Below are positions 1 to 9,000 of a stretch of DNA of 64,000 nucleotides, in pieces. Origin of the DNA: Symsagittifera roscoffensis (Eukaryota > Xenacoelomorpha > Acoela > Convolutidae); assembly GCF_963678635.1 (NCBI RefSeq), contig NC_087071.1, forward strand, positions 38,834,438 through 38,898,437, in the 5' to 3' direction. The notes beneath the pieces were generated by a model. That model did not search any database, was not told where the DNA came from, and worked only from the letters and a program-made list of their open reading frames with translations. The position numbers and the translations under genes are program-made. How positions within the stretch are numbered: the stretch's first letter is position 1; every line of letters begins with the position of its first letter.

Positions 1-3000
1 TTGATCGTGCGTTCCTCAGCTCCACTAGCTTGTTCAGCAGCTCTTTTCTTGCTTTCTCATCCAGGCCCGTTCCTATCAGGAGCGGTTCCCCGAATCTCAC
101 TACTGCGTCCCACAGTTCCTTCTTGAACTTGTCCAGCGTCGTCTCGCTGCCCACTTCTCGATTGAATTCCCCCAGGAATTCCTGCCAGGCGTCATCCTCG
201 AGAGATCCCAAGAATATGTCCCTGTTCCCTTCGAACGTGTTCTTCTCCCTTTCCTCCGAGCTCAAGAGTAACATCCCCATGTTGAAGGTCTCACCTGCCA
301 ATGGCAACTCTAGGTTCTTCCGCGGGGACGGGTTCAGAGGCGGTGTGGCAGTATCTGCCCAATTCTCTTCGCTCAAGTCTTTCAACAGCTCTTGAGTGGT
401 GAGTTCCTCCCCTGATGGCCCTGGTTCAGGTGTATTCCCCACCTCCATGTCTTCTCCAGCTTCACTGAGAGTTTCATCCATACTCTCTTCCTCTGATTCA
501 TTTCTTCTTCTCTCGAGAATTCTTTTGAATCGATCCTCAACGGGTCGACTCCTCTTGTCTCCAGGCGTGTCTACAGACAGTGGTGACGGTGTCGTGGGAT
601 CCAGCTTTTTATACTCCGTCAGGGCTACATGCAGTTGACCTGCTGCATCTAGTTCTGTTCCCTCCTGTGTCACCTCTACTTGTTCCAAGCCATAGGGTGC
701 CTTGTATTTTCTCGTGGCAAATTTTATTTCGTCCACCAATGCGACGTGTCCCTCCATCACGATCATCCTGCCATCATCCCATATGGGTAGCATATTCTCA
801 AGTCCTTCCTTTTCAAGAATCCTCAAGACTTTCCGCACCTCATATCCAGGAGGCTGCGAACCTCTACTCTTTTTCGCTTGCGTCGTCCACGAATTTACCT
901 TCCTCTCGGTGACGTGGAAGTAGACTGCCGCCGTGTAGCCGATGAACAGGGGATCCCAGCCATCCGTGAAATGCCTCTGCGTTTCCTCCGTCATCATTTT
1001 CGCCATTATGGAGGGAACCACTAAGGGACTATTCATTCCCAAGGTCATCCTCCTGACTGTCGGGAACTCAGGCATGGTGGCTGGTAGGATTTCTTTCTCC
1101 ATTATGGCCTCCAGCTCCCTCTTGACTAGTGCAAAGCACTCCTTCCAGGCGGGGATTCTCAAGACTTCTTGTCCGTTGGCCGTCAATGGGTTTAGGTTCC
1201 AGAACTTTGGATACATTTCAATGGGGCCCTCTCGCTTGCCTCCCATTCTGCATTGCATTTGTCCCCTGAAGTTGCACACCATCATCTCAGCATCTTTCAC
1301 TTTTCCGAAGAGTACCGTGTTGCTCATACGCGCCCTGAGCACTTCCTGCTGACACCAATTCAGCGCTGTACCATCCAGTACGCTGATGAGACTCAAGTGC
1401 GTCACCGAGTGACGATACGTTATCACCAAGGGATCTGGAAACGCGTACGTCACTGCTGGACCATAGATGCAGGTCACCACCTCCTCTAGACCCCGGATTA
1501 TCCCCATTGGGTCCGACCTCATTGCCAGGCACAGGTCCGTCAACAGAGGCATCCCTCTGTTCGCCTTCTCCCATTCTTCTCTCGAGGTTGGGTTCTCATC
1601 TTCACCCGTCATGTATCGATTCTGCATCATGAGGTATTGCACCAGCAGTGTCTTCAACCCTGCGGCACACTTGTAGGAGCTGGTTTCAATGCTCGTGTGG
1701 ACTCTCCCCATAGACAGAGGTTCTCCATACTCCATTAACCGATGAAACGATACCAATTCCCCATGGGTCAAGAGTACTAGTGCCAGATACCCATCAACTC
1801 GAAGTGTCTCCACTCCTCGACTAAACATGTATGCTGGGCCCATGTTGAACAAGTATCTGGGGTAAACCAAATACAGGGCCAAGAGCAGGCTGATGGACAT
1901 GCCCAGTATCTCCTGTACGAAGGCTCCGAAGATAGTCGCCGTGGTGCCGAACACTCCTGCCAAGAATTCTCTCTCCCAGCAAGGACTCAAGAACTTGAGA
2001 ATCTCGTAATCTCTCCTAGTCTTCAATTCGCCGTTGGCGTGCTCTCTCCAAAATCCTCCAATCGTCACTTCATTGGCGGCCGAGACAAATCTAACCACCG
2101 TCATGTCTCTCGTTTCCGCTAGCTCCAGTTGCTTCTCTAGAAAACTCCAGATTTGTTTCACGAGGAGTGGTGCTTCCTCCCTCGTCTTATTCGTGACGTT
2201 CTCCAGCCTTGGTGTCAGGAATGGCCACCAGCCATCCTCTTGAGTCAAGCGATATTTCATCGATTCTAACTGTTTCTCCGTCTCGACCACATTTCTTCTC
2301 TCGTGGCTGGGACCTCTAGTCCTACTGGTGGAATTTGCGACTCTCACATCCATACTCCGGAACCACAGGCTGGCCGTCAACTGGTTTATTGCCGGGTGGT
2401 CGTCCCCGATGACTGGGCTGAACTTGAGTTGTCTAGCAAAGTTCGATATCTCTAGCAAGAGTACCTCATCCAATACAATCAAGACGTCGGCTAGTCCGTA
2501 AAAGCCCCTCAGCGCATGAGATATGTCAGCCCATGCCGCTGGTAATTCTGATCTGTAAAGTCTCAAGTTTACTGGCTCCAGCTCTCGATTGGGGGCTGCC
2601 ATCAGAATCCGCCATTCACTCCCTTCCGCTATCAAGATTAAGACCGCATACACGAATTGTAGGGCGGGTGGCATGCTGGCGTATCCTGGGGATGTGGTAA
2701 ACACCACCTTTGTCTTGGACCCAAATCTCGAGGCTACGTTCTCTTGTACCTCATTCATCGCCGCAAATAACGCCTGAATAGCCTCCCATATCTTCTTCGA
2801 TGTCGGAATCTCCTTGCCCTTCAGTTGCTCAAGAAGTCCCATCGCGTGCAGGTGGTCATTCATTCCTGCAAACAATAGCAGCTCAGGTTCACAGGGCATC
2901 TCCGACTTTATTGCCACCACTAGGGTCAACATCTGGTTCAATTCGGCTCCTGGCAAAGAGTATACCAGAGTCTCCGGCCAGAACAACTTGGGAGACGTTC

Positions 3001-5536
3001 CTTCGAAGTCTGATCCCGCCACAATGATCACTCTTGCAGCAGCTGGATCTGCTCTATCATAAACTGCCAGAGTCTTGGCCAATTGGGTGCCGCCACAGGG
3101 CTTCCCGTACCTGGGATCCTCTGCCAACCCTGGACCTTCGTAAGCAGCGTCAGGCAACTCCATTCCCCCCGGGTTGAGTAGCTTGTCTACTACCTTCAAT
3201 TGCGCCGGGGTTGCCAACCTGATCCTGGCGATGCCGGTTCGGTGCTTGGGAGGTTCTACTATAAGTCCAGGACTCCCTAGCTGCTTAAGAGGCCTGTAGT
3301 TAATGGGTCCCATGATCGTTTTTGTGGGAATTCCAGTCAGGTCTGTAGTCTCCATTAACTTCGTTCTCGAGAAATGCGCCTCGTGTGCTTTCAACCAGTC
3401 TACGCAATGATGTCTATTCAAGTCCTCATGCGACACTCGTTCGATCCCCAGGGCTTCCGCCAACTCTCGTCTGCATTCCAAGGTCTCTAGATCCAGTTCC
3501 CTCACCTTCTCAGGATATCTCAAGCGGGTAGTCTCCCTAGACTTCTTTTCTCTCCTGCCATCTGCCACCACCACGGAGGACATCGCCGAGCCCGGAGGCG
3601 TTGATGACTCTGCCTCCTCCGACTCCATTGGCGTGGCACTCTGCAATCGGGTCTGATTGCTCCTTGAACTGTCTCTAGTATCAACTCTCGCTCCTAAGCG
3701 ACCAGCCAAGGCCCTCGAGGCAAGGAATGGTGGGTTGGGAGGTGGTCCTAACGTGAATTGGGCTGTCTCCAGCAGGTCCGCCTCTAGCGTGTTTATATGT
3801 TCCTGGAAGACGTCGTTCAGCCACTCCGCTCCCCTTGGCCTATCGAAATGGATTCCATCTTTCGAGGTGTCTTCAGGGAATCCCTTGTTCTCCATGCGTT
3901 CTGCAACGTCCAACAGCCTGAGAGGAAGCACACTGTTTCGGTGTATGTCTCGGATCGCCTTGTTCAGGTTCCGCACCCTCTGGTTCATTTCTAGGGAGTT
4001 TTGATCAAACATCATGTTATAGGGGACCGTGCATATCGTCAGCAGGATGGGATCCATTTGGATCCTCAGCTCCTCAAGAAGGCAACTCATCTTGTCGCAC
4101 AGCCTCGTCACTTTCCTTGCTTCTCCTCTTGACACGTCGTTGGTCCCAACCATCAGGGTGACTGTGTAAACTTTGTTCATTCCTAGCATGTCCAGGGTTG
4201 CCAACATCTGTGGCGTAGCAGCTCCAGCGAAACTCAAGACTCCAGTCTGCCAATGTGACCGGATCTGGGTCAGCACCCGCACCAGGCTGTCCCCTATAAT
4301 CAGGTGAACCGCACCCTCTGGCACACGAGGTGGCGCTAGATACTGCACCCAGGCTGCGTCGTGGAAGCAGTCCCTCCTGGCTTGCTGTTCCGCACTCCAG
4401 TCCAGCCGACTATGCTTGTGGTAGTTCCCCTCTGTGTTCTTCTTGTAGCTCGTGATCACGACGTTTCTGACCGGCTGTTCCCTCCAAGTCGGGGGAAGCT
4501 CTGGCCTTGTCGATCTTTCACGGCTCTGCTGCTGCAACTTCTCACCCAGCTCCTTCAGGCGCGATGAGGCGCCACTCACCTGACTGCCGCTCGAGGTCGA
4601 GGTTGGTGTATATCCTGGTAACACCACATCCATCAGAGGACGTACAGGTTGGGTCTCTAGATTGCGCAAGGAAGGCGTCACGTCATTCGGTATCCAGACC
4701 TCTAACCCTTCACTCATGTGTTCCCTGGCCTCGCGGTCAAGGTTGAACCGTCCTCTAGCCCTGGGAGCTTCATCCACCTCCATGCGTGACTCTGGCCTCG
4801 AGCTTGTCACCACCCGTTCGTTTGACCTGGCTCCCTTTTGTGCGTCAAGCTCGCGTTGTCGTTGTTCTATCCTTTCCAACTCCGACTTTAGTTGATCGCG
4901 ATTCGCGGCGTTCTCCCGCACCTTTAGCGCCTGCTGATGTTCCGCCCTTAGCATCTCAAGTAACTTCAACGTCTGATCTCGCTCGTCGACTGCCTGGTCT
5001 CTCTCCAGCTGAAGCCTCTCCCTATCCAACTTCGCCTGATCCCGATCGAGGTTCGCTTTATTCCTTTCCTTCAGCGCCTTCTCAAGCTCTTTCCTTAGGA
5101 CTCCCAGCTCCGGATATGCCTCGGTCGTCTGTTGCGCTCGCGACATCGACGGCACCTTACTCGAGCTCTGGCCCGTGGATCTCGCTGTTGGCCTCGTCGG
5201 TAGCGGGAACTCTCCTGCGCCGTGTTCGGTGTTGTTACTCAGGCCGGGATTTCTTGCCAAGTCAAAGCCCCTTACTCCTCCATCCGCATTCCAAGACAAC
5301 CATCTGGTCTGTGCTCGATTTGATATGCCCTCAGTGGTGTAGCCGACTATCAAGACAGCCTCCGTCGCAGACTCCCTGCACTCGCCCTGGTCCTCCAACT
5401 GGAGGATCGCATTCAGCATCACCGCCATTCTCTCGTCGATCTGGGTGTGGTCCAGGTCCCTCAAGCGTCTGTACAGCTCGTCAAGAGTGGGCCTCTGCAG
5501 AGCCGTGGGCATAGAGTTCCAGAATCGGTCTGCCAT
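1..5536 (-). CDS. ORF2 of element 1: giant SGNH-hydrolase-containing protein, partial (continues beyond left edge)
   Basis: I checked this frame codon by codon from the ATG at 5536-5534 to position 2 and found no stop, giving at least 1,845 codons. The N-terminal about 120 residues match the ORF2 start of elements 2 and 3. A charged coiled coil spans about residues 135-245. An SGNH/GDSL-esterase-like domain follows: GDSL with Ser417, GTND with Asn466, and DGIHFD with Asp560 and His563. A second block has GSDF (Ser842), AGMNDH (Asn893) and SPGYA (about 950), resembling a degenerate SGNH repeat. A strongly hydrophobic stretch at about residues 1195-1230 could span a membrane. The ORF sits after pol, where env lies in errantiviruses, but I see no envelope-like glycoprotein features. 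Family knowledge: SGNH enzymes hydrolyse esters and lipids, and esterase domains occur in ORF1 of some CR1/L2 LINEs. The role here is inferred only: perhaps membrane or lipid interaction. Confidence 0.85.
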   Translation of the reverse strand, partial: MADRFWNSMPTALQRPTLDELYRRLRDLDHTQIDERMAVMLNAILQLEDQGECRESATEAVLIVGYTTEGISNRAQTRWLSWNADGGVRGFDLARNPGLSNNTEHGAGEFPLPTRPTARSTGQSSSKVPSMSRAQQTTEAYPELGVLRKELEKALKERNKANLDRDQAKLDRERLQLERDQAVDERDQTLKLLEMLRAEHQQALKVRENAANRDQLKSELERIEQRQRELDAQKGARSNERVVTSSRPESRMEVDEAPRARGRFNLDREAREHMSEGLEVWIPNDVTPSLRNLETQPVRPLMDVVLPGYTPTSTSSGSQVSGASSRLKELGEKLQQQSRERSTRPELPPTWREQPVRNVVITSYKKNTEGNYHKHSRLDWSAEQQARRDCFHDAAWVQYLAPPRVPEGAVHLIIGDSLVRVLTQIRSHWQTGVLSFAGAATPQMLATLDMLGMNKVYTVTLMVGTNDVSRGEARKVTRLCDKMSCLLEELRIQMDPILLTICTVPYNMMFDQNSLEMNQRVRNLNKAIRDIHRNSVLPLRLLDVAERMENKGFPEDTSKDGIHFDRPRGAEWLNDVFQEHINTLEADLLETAQFTLGPPPNPPFLASRALAGRLGARVDTRDSSRSNQTRLQSATPMESEEAESSTPPGSAMSSVVVADGRREKKSRETTRLRYPEKVRELDLETLECRRELAEALGIERVSHEDLNRHHCVDWLKAHEAHFSRTKLMETTDLTGIPTKTIMGPINYRPLKQLGSPGLIVEPPKHRTGIARIRLATPAQLKVVDKLLNPGGMELPDAAYEGPGLAEDPRYGKPCGGTQLAKTLAVYDRADPAAARVIIVAGSDFEGTSPKLFWPETLVYSLPGAELNQMLTLVVAIKSEMPCEPELLLFAGMNDHLHAMGLLEQLKGKEIPTSKKIWEAIQALFAAMNEVQENVASRFGSKTKVVFTTSPGYASMPPALQFVYAVLILIAEGSEWRILMAAPNRELEPVNLRLYRSELPAAWADISHALRGFYGLADVLIVLDEVLLLEISNFARQLKFSPVIGDDHPAINQLTASLWFRSMDVRVANSTSRTRGPSHERRNVVETEKQLESMKYRLTQEDGWWPFLTPRLENVTNKTREEAPLLVKQIWSFLEKQLELAETRDMTVVRFVSAANEVTIGGFWREHANGELKTRRDYEILKFLSPCWEREFLAGVFGTTATIFGAFVQEILGMSISLLLALYLVYPRYLFNMGPAYMFSRGVETLRVDGYLALVLLTHGELVSFHRLMEYGEPLSMGRVHTSIETSSYKCAAGLKTLLVQYLMMQNRYMTGEDENPTSREEWEKANRGMPLLTDLCLAMRSDPMGIIRGLEEVVTCIYGPAVTYAFPDPLVITYRHSVTHLSLISVLDGTALNWCQQEVLRARMSNTVLFGKVKDAEMMVCNFRGQMQCRMGGKREGPIEMYPKFWNLNPLTANGQEVLRIPAWKECFALVKRELEAIMEKEILPATMPEFPTVRRMTLGMNSPLVVPSIMAKMMTEETQRHFTDGWDPLFIGYTAAVYFHVTERKVNSWTTQAKKSRGSQPPGYEVRKVLRILEKEGLENMLPIWDDGRMIVMEGHVALVDEIKFATRKYKAPYGLEQVEVTQEGTELDAAGQLHVALTEYKKLDPTTPSPLSVDTPGDKRSRPVEDRFKRILERRRNESEEESMDETLSEAGEDMEVGNTPEPGPSGEELTTQELLKDLSEENWADTATPPLNPSPRKNLELPLAGETFNMGMLLLSSEEREKNTFEGNRDIFLGSLEDDAWQEFLGEFNREVGSETTLDKFKKELWDAVVRFGEPLLIGTGLDEKARKELLNKLVELRNARS

Positions 5537-5576
5537 TCTTTATAACTTCGGGATGTGTGTAGATAGATGTCAACCA

Positions 5577-5650
5577 GCTCAAGAATTACCTTACCAACTC
5601 AAGAATTACCTTACCAACTCAAGAATTACCTTACCAACTCAAGTATTACC
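5577..5650. repeat. 20-bp tandem repeat in the pol-ORF2 spacer of element 1
   Basis: Three and a half copies of AAGAATTACCTTACCAACTC lie about 40 bp upstream of the ORF2 start (sense direction). The rest of the 542-bp spacer (5537-6078) is AT-rich and shows no open frame. It probably holds the signals for ORF2 expression; no splice acceptor can be assigned with confidence. Confidence 0.85.
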
Positions 5651-6078
5651 CAATTCAAGAAATCTCTAGAAATCTTCTCTTGCAAGCACTTGCTGTAGAT
5701 CCGGATTGTCGCGTGTTCAATCAAGATTCTCTTTTTCTGTTTCTCGCTTGAGTGTAGTTGGATATTCAACTTTGTTTTCAAACTTGATCTGAAAACATAA
5801 AGCTCATTAAAACTTAGTATGTCACGTTCCTAACCTAGAGACCCCCCTTCTACCCATATGATTAAAATCTTATCATTCACATATCACTTAAAACAATTTG
5901 ATTGGATCTCCCTTAAGAACATGCAGATTCATTTTATGTTTTAGCACCATCAATTCTTTCTTTTAAAATTCAATTGTCATGCCAATCACATCTTAAGATC
6001 CCTTTACCTGCGCCGCACCCCAGTACCTGACTCAAGACTCCTCCCTCACACCCGACCTGGTACCTCCATGTACCCGAC

Positions 6079-9000
6079 TCAGGCGATGCTCAAGTAGTAC
6101 TTCTTGTGAAGATGCACCATTATCTCTGTTTCTGCAAAGACCACATGTAGGATAGCGTACAATTCCCTCGAGCTCAGTTTGCCCCTGTTTGGGTCGTACA
6201 CCGGCATCGAGACCTCCACTATTCCTCTTTCAATCATGAAGTCACGTAGTCTTGTCAGTGCCAATATCACGTGTTCGGGATCAATTGTGTTTCTGTCGTT
6301 GACTCTCGTTACTAGGAAGCAGAGGTATTTGCCCGGGACTTGTGCCACTGACGGTGGAAGCGCTGCTATGCCTCCCAGTCCTGGCCTCTGTCTGAACAGA
6401 AACTCTACGTTCTGGTACTCTCTTTTGAAGTCAGCCTCCAATCTTGATTTGAAACTCATGTCCGCCGTGATGCAGATCGCGCTGGTCCTGTTTGACAGGA
6501 TGAAGTCGCTATCTGTTATCATGATGTTCTCTGAGTATTCATTGGGTATTTCGAATTTCGTTTTGAAATTCCTTCCTATGGTAGGCTCTGGTTCTTCTTC
6601 CTCCAGTTCCAATCCGCTTGTTTCCCTCACTTCCTTGAGCTTCTTTATCATCAAATTTTCGGTGTGGGTAAGTCCTACCCCCACTCCCCGGACAAAAATA
6701 TTTATCGACGTCCCCGTCGATGTAGTCGGGTCTGAATTGTCCTTGGGGATGTCCAGTGGCCTGTCTGTTGCTGTCCATCCGAAAAGAGGGTCCTCTGTCT
6801 TCATGTAATTTGCTGCTGATACATCGATTTGCTGAATGCTTTGTCCTTCACGGCTCTCGCCCTTGACATCACGCATCCACTCTAGAATCCTCAAGTTCGT
6901 GTTCTCCCTCCTTTCTATCTCACTCCGTTCGAGATCCGTCTCCAATTCTGGCGTCGAGTAATCGTCCTGCGGATAATGTCCACCATCGTCAATGACCTGC
7001 CATTCCTCTCCGGCCTCCAGTTCGCCTACGCTTAGTAGTTCATCGCCCAACTTGTCTGGCTGTATCTTATCGATTAAGAAGTCATCCCCGTACCTATTGT
7101 ACCTCATGCCTGTGCGTTTACGATTGCCAGTCCTGGTTTCCGGTGGTGTTGGTCGATCCGGCTCCATCCACTTCGGTACCTCGTTTTGCTCGGGATCGTT
7201 CCAGTCTTCTTCTACAAATGAACCTGCATCCGACTCCACTTCTATCTTTTCGTTGTCGTCCAAACTCAAGTTCTCATTACCATCATTTTTCTCTCTAGTG
7301 CCTTTCTCATTCACTTCGCACGCTGGTTCCACCACCAGGTACTCAAGACCTTCCATGTCTTTTGGCAGGCACCAGTCCTCCGGAGACGGAATGTGAGGCT
7401 TCAGATTTTCGTAATGTGCTGCTCGCCCTGTACTCAAGCGATAGAACCTTCCTTGTTGATGTACTTCCGTAATCATGAACGGTCCTCTCCATTTCTTGAG
7501 TAGTTTCTTTGTTCCCTTGGGCGGTATGACATTTTGGAAAACCCACACGTATTGGCCCACTTCGTATGGCTTTGCTCTTAGTATCTTTTCGTCATATTTC
7601 TTGCGTTGCCTCATTTGCGCTTGCGCCGTGTTTCTCCGACATAGCTCGTTTAGCTCTTGTTGTCTTTTGATCGCTTCCTTCACGTATGCTTGAGGTGACG
7701 TCCTCTTCCCCTCGTACTCCGGGTAGAAGAATGTTAGAGGCATTGCCCTTTCCCTGCCTGTCAACATCATGAAAGGACTGATACCCGTCGTTGAGTGCTG
7801 AGTACTATTATAGGCTCCTACTACTTGTGGCAGGTATTTGTCCCAGTCCGTCATGTATCTCGAGCAGTACACCCTGAGCATGTTGACCAGTGTCCTGTTC
7901 TGTCTCTCTACCAACCCATTGGTCTGTGGATGATAGGTCGTCGAGTGTGTTTGAGCAATGTGTGATCTCTTCATCAATTCTTTTGTCAAGTCCCCCACAA
8001 AAGCCTTGCCGTTGTCTGACTGGAAAGTCATTGGACAACCATATCGCGATATCCAATGCGTTATCAGGTGATCACATGTCTCCTCTGCTGAGGCTGTCTG
8101 GCACGGAACCGCTTCCGCCAACTTGGTGAAGTGATCTATTATAACTAGTATTTGGTTATAACCCGACTCCGTCATGCAGATTTTCTGATGGTCTATCTGC
8201 ACCACTTCATTGAATTCCGAACTCTCGACAGACTTGAGGGGAAACTTCATCTTCCTTGGGTCTTTTACTTGAAGGCATGCTAGGCAGGCATTCACCCATC
8301 TCTCGCAAGCTTTTCTCATTCCCGGCCAGTCAAACCTGTGAAGTATCCTTTGTTGTACTTTATCTATCCCCTGGTGGCCCATCTGGTCGTGTGATCTGAA
8401 AAGCACCTCCGTTTGGTACAATTGTGGTAGTATGATGAGGTTGTGTTTGTGTAATATTTTTTCCTCATCTCTTCTCTTGCACGCTATCACCCCTTCAGCT
8501 GTGTGATAAAGTAAATCTCTCTTCTCTTTGTAGAACTGGCTCAAGATCTTGTAGCTGTCTTCCTCAAGTTCCCCCTTCTCCTTGACTCCCGAATGGATCC
8601 ATTTGGAGAGATTACTTGTCATTTTGTCATTCTTCTGGGCCCTTATTAGGTCAGACAGCCTGTATCTCGCCTTAACGTGCTCCTTTAGCGCCATGATCTG
8701 TCCATTCATCTCACCAGGGTTGTGGATGTCATCGCTCAGTTTCACACATATCATCCTTTTCACGATTTTCATGTCGTCTTCTGGTACCAGATTCGTTCTG
8801 ACGTTTGAGTTGCACGATAGTTCCCTTAGTGGTTTTCTTGAAACTGCTATTTTCTCGAGCTCTTCACCACCTCGTACCTCTTGTATTTCCAGATTATACG
8901 TCCCTGAAGATGGATCCGTCTGTAATTCCCTGTCGTGCTGTCTTATCTTCTCTTCCGCCAGTATCATGCATAGACTGTCTTGGTCTTCGCTGCTCTCATC

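Noticed and set aside
4786-5514. Plus-strand open frames within 1-5536 and 6079-14886
   Set aside because: They are antisense shadows of the long minus-strand ORFs: low-complexity Ser/Pro translations and no domain.
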